From GCA-020345945 sp964596985 (GTDB lineage: Archaea > Thermoproteota > Bathyarchaeia > RBG-16-48-13 > GCA-020345945), in assembly GCA_964596985.1 (NCBI GenBank), contig CAZQWG010000003.1:186001-250000 (forward strand): 64,000 nucleotides of DNA, in the 5' to 3' direction. Shown one piece after another: positions 1 through 6,568 of this stretch. Every line of letters begins with the position of its first letter. Within the stretch, counting starts at the first letter, position 1. A model generated the notes under the pieces. The model did no database searches, was not told the DNA's origin, and saw only the letters and a program-made list of their open reading frames with translations. The position numbers were made by a program, and so were the translations under genes.

Positions 1-145
1 AGTTAATGCCCAGCTTTATGGCAAGTTTGACGGCTTCCAGTTGCTCTTTATGAGAACCACGAATCATTAGACCGCCTATGTTTCCACAGCCAAATCCAAC
101 CTCAGATACCTTTAGCCCAGTCTTTCCCATAGTTCTGTACTTCAT
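1..145 (-). CDS. Aldo/keto reductase, N-terminal part (cut by window edge)
   Basis: The first 48 residues of an NAD(P)H-dependent aldo/keto reductase, a TIM-barrel enzyme that interconverts carbonyls and alcohols. The opening MKYRTMGKTGLKVSEVGFGC followed by a Gly-rich turn and an EAVKLAIKLGIN helix is the standard start of the family (compare the complete relative at 49327). The catalytic Asp, Tyr, Lys and His lie beyond the left edge and cannot be checked. The ATG start is supported by AGGAG seven bases upstream. The gene is transcribed leftwards, away from the island to its right. Confidence 0.85.
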   Translation of the reverse strand, partial: MKYRTMGKTGLKVSEVGFGCGNIGGLMIRGSHKEQLEAVKLAIKLGIN

Positions 146-496
146 TATGTATCTCCTGGTTATCTAATTTCAGAAAGAATTCCATTCTTCTCCCCCAAGA
201 ATCGAGAATTTTCTTATCATAATAATCTTTATAGCCGCTCGGATTGAACGAAAAGCAATCGTTAAGAGGTCTGCGTATTCATCGATCTAAGATTTTCTAA
301 ATCGACTGTCTGTATCTTGCGTGACTTCTGGTTACCCTATTCTTGCAGATGTCTGCAAGTAGAATGAACAGAGCAGGCTCCATCCGTTTTCCCCGAATTT
401 TGCGAGTTCCTTGTCAGGTGTGGTGCTTTAAGGTCGGAATGTCAAAGGGTTTATGTCCTTGCTGGGAACTATTTACTCGATCTTCGGGGTGAGGTT
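146..496. other. Intergenic stretch, no gene seen
   Basis: About 350 bases between the leftward aldo/keto reductase and the rightward DUF5678-like gene. It should carry the two divergent promoters; the AT-rich patch near 215-235 is the best TATA candidate. No convincing coding frame or repeat was seen. Confidence 0.5.
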
Positions 497-733
497 TTGG
501 GGTCAGGTCTGGATGGTCTCGGAGAACGGATATATGAGAAGAAGAGGGCGGATTGGGAGAAGGTCTTCCATGGGAAGGTTATCGCCATCGAGATGGGGTC
601 TGAGCAGCTGGCTGGTATCGGGGATACCGTGGATGACGCTTACCGGGATGCCGCCGGCAAGTATCCTGATGGTCGTTTCTACTTCAGAAGGGTCGGCGAG
701 GAGAAGGCGGCAGGCTACCTCTTCCCTGGTTGA
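497..733 (+). CDS. DUF5678-like small protein, partner of the retropepsin-like gene
   Basis: A 78-residue soluble protein of unknown function. After a short charged helix (YEKKRADWEKVF) it has the pattern GKVIAIE, a GIGDTVDDAYRDAAGKYPDG helix and FYFRRVG, which matches my memory of the archaeal DUF5678 domain (a strand, a helix with a Thr-x-x-Glu/Asp-Ala pattern, a closing strand). The TTG start is only the first possible one in frame and is uncertain. Its TGA is directly followed by the start of the retropepsin-like gene, so the two are translationally coupled. A related arrangement occurs at 23746-24470, where the upstream partner also carries a ribbon-helix-helix domain. This suggests a regulator or antidote role for the small protein, which is inference. 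Confidence 0.7.
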   Translation: MGSGLDGLGERIYEKKRADWEKVFHGKVIAIEMGSEQLAGIGDTVDDAYRDAAGKYPDGRFYFRRVGEEKAAGYLFPG

Positions 734-1102
734 TTGCGTGTGAGACTTCCCTATATCAATAACAGCCCTATGGCAGAGTTGAAGGTCTTCGGGTCTCGCG
801 GTGAAAAAGAGTTCTGCGCATATCTGGACACCGGTGCTACCAAGACGCTTATCCCTGAGAAGGATGCGCTTGGACTAGGATTAAGTTATGTCGGCGAGAC
901 CGCATTCATGACCGCAAGTGGCGAAGACGCCTTCAGGCTATATGCTGCAGAAGTCGAATTCATGGGAAGACGACATCGCATTCTAGTGTTGGGCAGGGAC
1001 CTCTTGGGGAAGGTGTCTATAAAGAGCATCGTAGGTCGAGACATCTTGGATCAGTACCGGGTATGCTTCAACGGCAGAAGAAGAGAGCTAGAGATAACGT
1101 AA
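734..1102 (+). CDS. Retropepsin-like (clan AA) aspartic protease
   Basis: A 122-residue single-lobe aspartic protease fold. The catalytic motif LDTGATKTLIP lies near residues 31-41 and is the classic Asp-Thr-Gly-Ala triad of retropepsins, which work as dimers; the second signature SIVGRDILDQYRV near residues 97-109 corresponds to the hydrophobic-Gly-Arg-Asp turn that packs against the active site. The length fits one retropepsin monomer with no extra domains and no signal peptide, so it should act in the cytoplasm. Start is TTG at the listed position or GTG six bases later. It follows the DUF5678-like gene without a gap. The substrate is unknown; the upstream partner itself is an obvious candidate. 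A second copy sits at 24078. Confidence 0.8.
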   Translation: MRVRLPYINNSPMAELKVFGSRGEKEFCAYLDTGATKTLIPEKDALGLGLSYVGETAFMTASGEDAFRLYAAEVEFMGRRHRILVLGRDLLGKVSIKSIVGRDILDQYRVCFNGRRRELEIT

Positions 1103-1314
1103 CCTGCCGAGAATCCTCATCAGTGTACTCACTCCCAAACTTACGGTGAACAGTGTGTATTCTCTCTGGACGATGGGTGCTGCTTTGGATAGAAGTCTGG
1201 AATTCCCGGGAATCTGCTGAATGCTTCTATGGGGAAGCCGTAAGCCTAATGTTTTCGTTATGTTGTGCAATCAACAATAGCAGCGTTTAAATTCGCTGCT
1301 CATAGCCATAGTGA

Positions 1315-1467
1315 GTGAGGGACACGCCCGTGCTGCCGAAACCACCTCCAGAGCTGAGTCGAGAAGAGGTTGCTCAAATTCAGGAGGAACTCCAGCGGAA
1401 GCCGTCGAAGGAGGATCTTCGAATAATCGAGGAAGCACGCAGGATCTACTCAAGACATCCCTTGTAG
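1315..1467 (+). CDS. Small charged protein, probable antitoxin of the GNAT toxin
   Basis: A 50-residue frame that starts with GTG (a second GTG lies at 1330) and ends 15 bases before the acetyltransferase gene. It has a Pro-rich start (LPKPPPELSREEVAQIQEEL) followed by a charged helix KEDLRIIEEARRIYSRHPL. The pattern of a basic, Pro-containing linker plus amphipathic helices is what short antitoxins look like, but I do not recognise the family; it is not the usual RHH DUF1778 partner of TacT-type toxins. Reality is supported by the position directly before the toxin gene and by codon-like bias. Start is uncertain. Confidence 0.55.
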   Translation: MRDTPVLPKPPPELSREEVAQIQEELQRKPSKEDLRIIEEARRIYSRHPL

Positions 1468-1482
1468 TATCTGTGTCTGCTT

Positions 1483-1992
1483 TTGTCTATCAACATTGAT
1501 TTTGACAGGTTGAACACAGTTATTCTCTCAGAATATCAGGATCTGTCTGATTTCTGTTGTAGGAAAGACCAGTACAACATATTTCTATTTGAAGAGGCTC
1601 TTGACTACCAAGAAGAGAAACTGGGGGTAACCTATCTCTGGTATTATTCTGATTGCCTAGTCGCGTTCGTTACACTCAGCACGGGTGGGCTGAGAGGCAG
1701 ATGGATTGTTTCTGAAGATCGTCCTGGACTCGAGGTCGAGTATATCCCTGCCTTAATGATGGGGCAACTGGCCGTTGACAAGGATTTCGAACGTAGTGGG
1801 ATAGGTAGCCGTATTTGTCTTTGGGCGATTGGTAAGGGTCTCAAGTTATCAGATTCGATTGGGTGTCGTATGATAATCCTGAATGCAGATGGGGAAGACG
1901 CAATAAAGTTCTACGAGAAGAATGGGTTCAAACTGGCGAGAGAACCGAAAAACAGGCGAGAACCCTTCATGTATTTCGACCTTGAGACGTAG
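1483..1992 (+). CDS. GNAT acetyltransferase, TacT-type toxin-like
   Basis: A 169-residue GCN5-related N-acetyltransferase. The N-terminal part (LSDFCCRKDQYNIFLFEEAL, then LVAFVTLSTGGLRG) follows the layout of TacT/AtaT-type toxins, in which FxCG..xLNxFL and a GYxTLS strand precede the acetyl-CoA site. The acetyl-CoA loop is present as LAVDKDFERSGIGSRI, about residues 92-107 (R/Q-x-x-G-x-G/A type), and the final FYEKNGFK motif is typical. Family members acetylate the amino group of aminoacyl-tRNA and stop translation. Start TTG is weak but puts the first strand in place. The 50-residue gene just upstream is the likely antitoxin. A general acetyltransferase role cannot be excluded. Confidence 0.75.
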   Translation: MSINIDFDRLNTVILSEYQDLSDFCCRKDQYNIFLFEEALDYQEEKLGVTYLWYYSDCLVAFVTLSTGGLRGRWIVSEDRPGLEVEYIPALMMGQLAVDKDFERSGIGSRICLWAIGKGLKLSDSIGCRMIILNADGEDAIKFYEKNGFKLAREPKNRREPFMYFDLET

Positions 1993-2060
1993 ATTGATCT
2001 AATGATTTCTTGCAGTCTCCTCAATAGACGCAGAGTTTACAGAACCGCATTACTGATGTG

Positions 2061-2122
2061 TTTTTATATCGGATAATAATGAAAAAGCATTTATCCGATA
2101 CATTATTTTATCGGATAAATGC
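2061..2122 (+). promoter_or_regulatory. Promoter and three-box operator of the Fic gene
   Basis: TATCGGATAA occurs three times: direct at 2067-2076, inverted as TTATCCGATA at 2091-2100, direct again at 2109-2118. The last two form a perfect 14-bp inverted repeat (2087-2100 with 2109-2122, arms GCATTTATCCGATA and its complement, 8-bp spacer). A TATA-like TTTTTATAT overlaps the first box. The layout, ending 20 bases before the Fic start, looks like an operator for a dimeric repressor, possibly the Fic protein's own C-terminal helix-turn-helix. Confidence 0.7.
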
Positions 2123-2142
2123 CTATGTGTGTAGGATAATCG

Positions 2143-3075
2143 ATGGCGTTGATTAACAGAAGGGTTCACGAGAGAGTGCTTGATAAGAAGAAGAGGCTAG
2201 ACAACTTGAGGCCTCTTCCACCTGCACTTGTAAGAAGGCTAAAGGAACAGATGGTGACTGAATATACATACAACTCCAATGCTATAGAAGGAAATACACT
2301 GACCTTGCGGGAAACAAGGCTTGTTATCGAAGAGGGAATTACAATAGATGGAAAGAGAATAACGGAGGTTCTAGAGGCGAAAAATCATCCGGAAGCGATA
2401 AAATTTATCGAGGGTCTTGTTTCTGGAAAAAGGGAGATAGACGAGGATGCTTTGCTTCACATTCATGAGTTGATCATGCGTGGCATCGTTGAAGATGCAG
2501 GACGTTATAGGACTGGGAGAGTAAGAATAGCGGGTGCTACCTTTGCGCCTCCACCTAGCTTAGAAGTTAGGCCTAAACTGAATGAACTATTAGAATGGCT
2601 AAGAAAAAACCTTGATGAATATACGCCGATAGAACTCGCTGCAGTTTTCCACCATCGTTTTGTTCAGATACACCCTTTCACGGAAGGTAATGGAAGAACA
2701 GCAAGGTTACTAATGAATGCAATACTTATGAAAGCTGGTTATCCCTTTATCGCTATTGTACCAAAACGAGACCGCCCGAAGTATTTGGAGACACTAATGA
2801 AAGCAGATTCAGGAAATGCCTCAGCTTTCGTGAACTTCGTAGCTCGATGTGTAGAAAGATCATTAGATATGTATCTTGATGCTTTAGAAGAACCAGAAAT
2901 ACTCACTCTTGCTGAAGCCAGTAAGAACACGCCCTACTCTCAAGAATATCTCAGTTTGCTTGCTAGGAAGGGGGCTTTAGGTGCATACAAACAGGGCAGA
3001 AATTGGGTAATAACAAAGAGAAATTTGGATAGATACCTGAAGTCAGTCGGTAAACAAAATTTAAAATCCTCATAA
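2143..3075 (+). CDS. Fic family protein with C-terminal helix-turn-helix
   Basis: A 310-residue Fic-domain enzyme, which transfers AMP (or another nucleotide part) to hydroxyl side chains of target proteins. The active-site motif HPFTEGNGRTARL near residues 178-190 is complete (His, Asn, Arg). The N-terminal inhibitory motif SNAIEGNT near residues 45-52 fits the S/T-x-x-x-E-G pattern of class II Fic proteins, so activity is probably self-inhibited. The last 60 residues (ILTLAEASKNTPYSQEYLSL) look like an excisionase/MerR-type winged helix. Length is normal for this class. It has its own promoter and palindromic operator; autoregulation is an inference. It is a solitary gene with no separate antitoxin. 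Confidence 0.9.
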   Translation: MALINRRVHERVLDKKKRLDNLRPLPPALVRRLKEQMVTEYTYNSNAIEGNTLTLRETRLVIEEGITIDGKRITEVLEAKNHPEAIKFIEGLVSGKREIDEDALLHIHELIMRGIVEDAGRYRTGRVRIAGATFAPPPSLEVRPKLNELLEWLRKNLDEYTPIELAAVFHHRFVQIHPFTEGNGRTARLLMNAILMKAGYPFIAIVPKRDRPKYLETLMKADSGNASAFVNFVARCVERSLDMYLDALEEPEILTLAEASKNTPYSQEYLSLLARKGALGAYKQGRNWVITKRNLDRYLKSVGKQNLKSS

Positions 3076-3312
3076 ACGGTCTAAGGTATCTCTTCTTCAA
3101 CTACCACGGACAACCTCCATAATAGTAGAAGGGCTGGAGTACACACCAACTCCTTAGTCACTCATCTTTTTTCTGAAATTATGAATACTTATCTGGCCGA
3201 TCTCGAACTTCATCCCTATGTGGAGGTGGGAAGAAAGTTAGAAAAGGAGCACTGGATTATCTTGGTGTTTGAGGGTCGTCGATATATTGGGCTGCTCTTG
3301 TAGGGTTGGTGG

Positions 3313-3768
3313 GTGGATTCGAAAGCCGATTTGAGGGATGTGCTGCTCTTTCTCGGTGTACGGGCGGCTGATTACACCACAGCCTTGCTCCTCTATCGAT
3401 GCAGCGAGGTCTTCTTCCTCAGACATGAACTAAATAGGACCTTGGTCGCGGCGCTGCAGACCGGGTCTTTCCTCGATATTGCCGTGAGGGAGGCCCTATG
3501 GTTTTCCGTGGTCGTCGGCGGGTGGAGGGTCAGCCCCGTCTTATCGGGATGGCTGGGTGAACGGGTCTCGAGGGTTCTGGTTGAGGTCTTCTCGCATGCT
3601 TTTCTGTTGTCTCTGGGGGCCAGTCTGTGTGGCGTAACGGGGAACGTGTTGTGCGTGACTTACGTCCTTCTGGGGATGAGGCATCCCTTAGAATACGGCT
3701 TCAAGCCCGATCCTCCTCGATTGGGGGAGACGATCTTAGCTCCTTTCTTATCCTTCTTGGGAGGCTGA
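3313..3768 (+). CDS. Hypothetical small membrane protein
   Basis: A 151-residue protein with no recognised family. Hydrophobic stretches near residues 30-50, 55-75, 95-118 and 120-132 suggest three or four membrane segments, with a charged N-terminus (DSKADLRDVLLFLGVRAADY) and a Pro-rich C-terminus. The start is GTG or TTG and uncertain. No partner gene is obvious; it lies between the Fic gene and the RelE-like gene. Confidence 0.5.
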   Translation: MDSKADLRDVLLFLGVRAADYTTALLLYRCSEVFFLRHELNRTLVAALQTGSFLDIAVREALWFSVVVGGWRVSPVLSGWLGERVSRVLVEVFSHAFLLSLGASLCGVTGNVLCVTYVLLGMRHPLEYGFKPDPPRLGETILAPFLSFLGG

Positions 3769-3987
3769 TCAAGTACGTCTGCAAGGTTCCGGATTGGTGT
3801 CTCGTATGCCTTAGAAGACTTGATGGAGAGGCTTTTAAGTCAAGATGTTAAGGGGTTCGTGTCTTCCTTGGCAACCTCTGGTTAACGGGTTAGAAGTGGG
3901 GTTGTTGGAGTCGACGCTAGTTCGACGACGGAGGTCTGTTTCGAATATTCGTTGTGTTCTTATGCCTTAATCGGATGCATTGTGGTT

Positions 3988-4326
3988 ATGGTTTCCAAGC
4001 CTTCCCCTGCTGTCTATCAAACAGAGGAATTCCAGTCTTTCTTGGAGGGGTTAGGTCCTGACAGTAAAATCAGGAAATGGATTGAGGATATGAAGGATGT
4101 GTTGAAAAAGAATATGTTGGCGGGTGAACCGATACCCAAGAAATTAATCCCGGATTATTATGTGAGGAGATATGGTGTTGACAACTTGTTTAGGTACCGT
4201 CATCCGGAAGGGTGTCGGTCTTGTTATGTCCTAGATGTCATCGGAGGAGTAGGTGTCTGTCCTGTTATATTGGATTTCATGTCGCATACTGAGTATGAGA
4301 GACGTTTCGGTTATTCGACTACCTGA
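3988..4326 (+). CDS. RelE/ParE-superfamily toxin-like protein
   Basis: A 112-residue protein whose C-terminal half has the RelE-fold signature LFRYRHPEGCRSCYVLDVIGG followed by VCPVILDFMSHTEYERRFGY, matching the archaeal form R-x-R-L...G-x-R-x-x-Y-x-(12)-x-I-L-E-I-x-x-H-x-E-Y-E-R-R-F-G-Y. RelE proteins cut mRNA on the ribosome; ParE relatives act on gyrase. The ATG used here removes an unlikely hydrophobic start (MCSYALIGCIVV). The basic helix KIRKWIEDMKDVLKKN is the usual N-terminal helix. The reading frame overlaps the 3' end of a convergent winged-helix gene by 8 bases; no antitoxin lies directly upstream, so the convergent gene is the best partner candidate. Confidence 0.7.
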   Translation: MVSKPSPAVYQTEEFQSFLEGLGPDSKIRKWIEDMKDVLKKNMLAGEPIPKKLIPDYYVRRYGVDNLFRYRHPEGCRSCYVLDVIGGVGVCPVILDFMSHTEYERRFGYSTT

Positions 4327-4573
4327 CGCGAATGCTTGACTCTATTAACGCCCTAAGTTTTGGATTGCTGATGCCGGTATAGATGATTTTGTTGTCGTTG
4401 TAAATGATTTTTCCAGAAGCCTCTAGATAATCCAGTATTCTTCTAAATGTTTGATATTGTACTTTTCTAGGTAAGGTCTTCCATAGCTCGGTTTTTGTCG
4501 GATACTCTTCAGTCTCTATGATGGCGTTCTCTACCATGAGTATCGTATCTAGTTGTGGTTCATGTAGAACCAT
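4319..4573 (-). CDS. Winged-helix DNA-binding protein, possible antitoxin
   Basis: An 84-residue protein: HEPQLDTILMVENAIIE, then YPTKTELWKTLPRKVQYQTF and RRILDYLEASGKIIYNDNK, which together read as helix, recognition helix and beta wing of a winged helix-turn-helix. The end (NPKLRALIESSIRVR) is a basic helix. I recognise this as a conserved archaeal family without an assigned function. The ATG is favoured over a TTG nine codons upstream because a TATA box (TTTATATAAT, about 4606-4615) lies at the right distance for a short or absent leader. Its stop codon overlaps that of the RelE-like gene. Confidence 0.65.
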   Translation of the reverse strand: MVLHEPQLDTILMVENAIIETEEYPTKTELWKTLPRKVQYQTFRRILDYLEASGKIIYNDNKIIYTGISNPKLRALIESSIRVR

Positions 4574-4631
4574 CTTATGTCCTCGACCATCCTCGATCAA
4601 TAACTATTATATAAACTTATACAATTGATTC

Positions 4632-5063
4632 CTAGACGAATGTTCTTCTTATTCCCGGGATGGTATCGAAGTCCTTGTCGTTGGAGTATATCTCTGTCAC
4701 ACCTGTTCTCAGCATCTGGGATGCTATGATCAGGTCGTCCCACGCTTCCCATGCTACTTCTGTTTCTTCCTGTAACTTCTGGGCTGAGGCGAAGTCGGCG
4801 AAGTCTGTCTCAAGCTTGTGAATCGTCGGTGAGGATCTAAGGAAATCTATGAATCTTGGGATGACGTAGGTTCTCTTCTTCCATCGAAGATAGGCGATGA
4901 CCTGTGATAAGATTAGGGTGGATGCTACTACTTCTTCCCCTTTACTTACCCTCTCTATTATCTTGCTAGCAGTTTCGCCGTACTGCTCATCGCCTGCAAG
5001 ATGGTAGATGAAGATGTTGGAGTCGATGAATCTCAGGTCAATCCCTCTGCGAGAAGTCAACAT
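4632..5063 (-). CDS. vapC: PIN-domain ribonuclease toxin (VapC)
   Basis: A 143-residue PIN domain, the VapC class of tRNA- or rRNA-cutting toxins. The acidic residues that bind Mg/Mn are Asp in LRFIDSNIFIY, Asp in AWDDLIIASQM and Asp in SNDKDFDTI. The position usually held by Glu after the second strand reads LSQVIAYL, i.e. Gln, so one of the four canonical acidic residues is replaced; this may lower or change activity. ATG start with GAGGG just upstream. It lies 40 bases after an AbrB-type antitoxin gene, forming a standard VapBC operon. Confidence 0.88.
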   Translation of the reverse strand: MLTSRRGIDLRFIDSNIFIYHLAGDEQYGETASKIIERVSKGEEVVASTLILSQVIAYLRWKKRTYVIPRFIDFLRSSPTIHKLETDFADFASAQKLQEETEVAWEAWDDLIIASQMLRTGVTEIYSNDKDFDTIPGIRRTFV

Positions 5064-5103
5064 CCCTCATATGTGCGGGTGCCTAGGCTCATATCGGAGA
5101 AAT

Positions 5104-5334
5104 CTACTCTCCTGCTAGGGACATTTCGACCTCTTCCAGCTTCACCCTTCTGATCTTTGCTATTCCCCTTATCTCCTCTGCGCTGACAATCCTCTTCGGC
5201 GTCAACCTGATCACGCCTTCAGCAGCCTCAACAGTGAGTCGATCTCCCTTCTCCAAGGCTAAGGCCTTCCTTATCTTCGCTGGAATAGTGATTCTCCCCT
5301 TGTCCTTAAGTTCCACTTCCAATTTCCCACCCAT
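5104..5334 (-). CDS. vapB: AbrB/MazE-type antitoxin (VapB)
   Basis: A 76-residue protein with the swapped-hairpin beta-barrel pattern VELKDKGRITIPAKIRKAL, then LEKGDRLTVEAAEGVIRLTP, which is the SpoVT/AbrB domain that binds DNA as a dimer; the C-terminal helix (SAEEIRGIAKIRRVKLEEVE) should cover the VapC active site. I choose the ATG at 5334: a TATA-like TTATAT lies about 23 bases upstream, so the mRNA would start at or near this ATG. Upstream in-frame starts at 5349 and 5412 give less typical N-termini. Neutralises the PIN protein downstream. Confidence 0.85.
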   Translation of the reverse strand: MGGKLEVELKDKGRITIPAKIRKALALEKGDRLTVEAAEGVIRLTPKRIVSAEEIRGIAKIRRVKLEEVEMSLAGE

Positions 5335-5362
5335 AAGTGGGTGTAACATAGTGGGATATAAC
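5325..5362 (-). promoter_or_regulatory. Promoter and palindrome at the vapBC start
   Basis: On the minus strand GTTATATCCCAC is followed by ATG TTACACCCACTTATGGGTGGG. CCCACTTATGGGTGGG contains the inverted repeat CCCA-cttA-TGGG overlapping the chosen start codon, a good place for autorepression by VapB. The TATA-to-ATG spacing suggests a leaderless transcript. Confidence 0.45.
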
Positions 5363-5572
5363 GCTTGCTGAAATCTCTTCTTCCTTCCCCCTGGTCCCGT
5401 GAAACTATCCACGTTTCTCTCAGAACTCTTTCAATAGCCATCCTGCCTAATCTGAAGGTTGACAACAAGTCGCCCAACAATCATTCTCAGACTAATCCCG
5501 AATGTTGGCTGCCGTTCTGAATTAGGGCTACTCTGTCCTGTTGGGTCCTGCCGGGTATGAATCGGCCTGTTT

Positions 5573-5614
5573 GGTGAAAAGTATATATTCACCATTTCCT
5601 TAGTTATTTGGTGA
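5573..5614 (+). promoter_or_regulatory. Promoter with GGTGAA inverted repeats before the second vapBC
   Basis: GGTGAA (5573-5578) and TTCACC (5588-5593) flank the TATA element GTATATATT, and GGTGA recurs at 5610-5614. Such repeats around the TATA box would let the AbrB-type antitoxin block TBP. The coding start at 5626 lies about 37 bases after the TATA box, with GGTGAGG as ribosome-binding site. Confidence 0.5.
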
Positions 5615-5625
5615 GAGGTGAGGAA

Positions 5626-5868
5626 ATGGTGGAACTGGTGGTGAAGGAAGCCGACCCCCAGGGACGTGTATCCATCCCCATAGAATGGCGGAGGGGCTGG
5701 AAGTCCCCTAGACTTGTGCTGATCAGGCGGGGAGACAGGATCGAACTGGTTCCCATGGAGGCAACTCCTCCCTCAGACCTCTTCGACTCAATCGAGATAC
5801 CTGAGGGCGTAGACTTCACGGATATGCATTCCATCAGGAAGGCTCTATCGGAGTCCCCGGAACCTTGA
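5626..5868 (+). CDS. vapB: AbrB-type antitoxin (VapB)
   Basis: An 80-residue antitoxin. The N-terminal half VKEADPQGRVSIPIEWRRGW and LVLIRRGDRIELVPME form an AbrB swapped-hairpin domain; the Pro- and acid-rich tail (PEGVDFTDMHSIRKALSESP) is the toxin-binding part. The ATG is chosen because GGTGAGG lies 7 bases upstream and because it puts the first beta-strand right at the start; an upstream GTG at 5608 is possible. The last four bases overlap the start of the PIN gene. Confidence 0.85.
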   Translation: MVELVVKEADPQGRVSIPIEWRRGWKSPRLVLIRRGDRIELVPMEATPPSDLFDSIEIPEGVDFTDMHSIRKALSESPEP

Positions 5869-6302
5869 GGTTCTTAGACTCGAATATCCTCCTCCACGCG
5901 ATACTTGTCCCCCGGAGGGCGTTGAGGTCTGAAGAGCAGCGGGTCAAGGATGAGGCTAAGGCGATACTGAAGAGGATAGAGGATGATAAGGAAGGAGTGG
6001 CTACGACTGTAGTACATCTCTCAGAGGTCATCAATATAATTGAAAGCGGGCTGAGCCTCGAGAGGTCGCTGGGTTTCCTTATGTGGGTCACGACAAGCAG
6101 GAATGTTAGGGTTTACCCGGTGACCGTTGAGGATTATGAGGCTGCGGTCTCACTGGCGAAGGAGATCAGAGTCAGCGCGAATGATGCGTTGGCATATCTC
6201 TGCATGAAGGCTCAAGAGATCGGGGAGATATACTCTTTTGACAAGCATTTCCACGAATTCAAGGATATCACAGTACTGCCGAAGATCGAAACCGTACCGT
6301 AA
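5865..6302 (+). CDS. vapC: PIN-domain ribonuclease toxin (VapC)
   Basis: A 145-residue PIN domain with all four metal-binding acidic residues: Asp in RFLDSNILLHAI, Glu in VHLSEVINII, Asp in VSANDALAYL and Asp in YSFDKHFHEF. TTG start overlapping the end of the antitoxin frame, so translation is coupled. The enzyme is expected to cut specific structured RNA when not bound by VapB. This pair is divergent from the vapBC pair just upstream and differs from it in sequence, so the two are separate acquisitions rather than a recent duplication. Confidence 0.9.
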   Translation: MRFLDSNILLHAILVPRRALRSEEQRVKDEAKAILKRIEDDKEGVATTVVHLSEVINIIESGLSLERSLGFLMWVTTSRNVRVYPVTVEDYEAAVSLAKEIRVSANDALAYLCMKAQEIGEIYSFDKHFHEFKDITVLPKIETVP

Positions 6303-6409
6303 CGGCTTCTCGGCGAGTGTATGCTTTCAAGGGATTGCAGATTCACTAGTAAGAATCCAGAAACAGCTTCTTCCGTATGCTAGCATATAGCAGGTATCAC
6401 GCGGTCGAT

Positions 6410-6568
6410 TCAGTTGTCAGAGAAATACCCTTGTGGGATTGCGGTGTGGGGGTGTGTGCGTGCGCAGTCGCGGCAGAGCCACATCTTGCAGCCGGGTCTT
6501 GGACAGTAGAATTCCGCCCTGTTCTGATTGCATCGGTCACAGTTGCGTGCTGCCCTCTTTTTCGTCAT
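6410..6568 (-). CDS. Mini zinc-finger protein (52 residues)
   Basis: A short frame I translated by eye: MTKKRAARNCDRCNQNRAEF, then YCPRPGCKMWLCRDCARTHP and a short tail. Cysteines are spaced C-x2-C-x8-C-x4-C-x4-C-x2-C followed by H-x-H, enough for two zinc sites in a cross-brace like a B-box or DksA/AN1-type finger. The ATG is preceded by GGTGAAAG, a good ribosome-binding site. The basic N-terminus fits nucleic-acid binding, but no function can be assigned. It stands alone on the minus strand between a VapC gene and a flavoprotein gene. Confidence 0.75.
   Translation of the reverse strand: MTKKRAARNCDRCNQNRAEFYCPRPGCKMWLCRDCARTHPHTAIPQGYFSDN

Noticed and set aside
1088..1270. Minus-strand 60-residue frame after the retropepsin gene
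   Set aside because: No recognisable fold, no ribosome site, overlaps the end of the protease gene.
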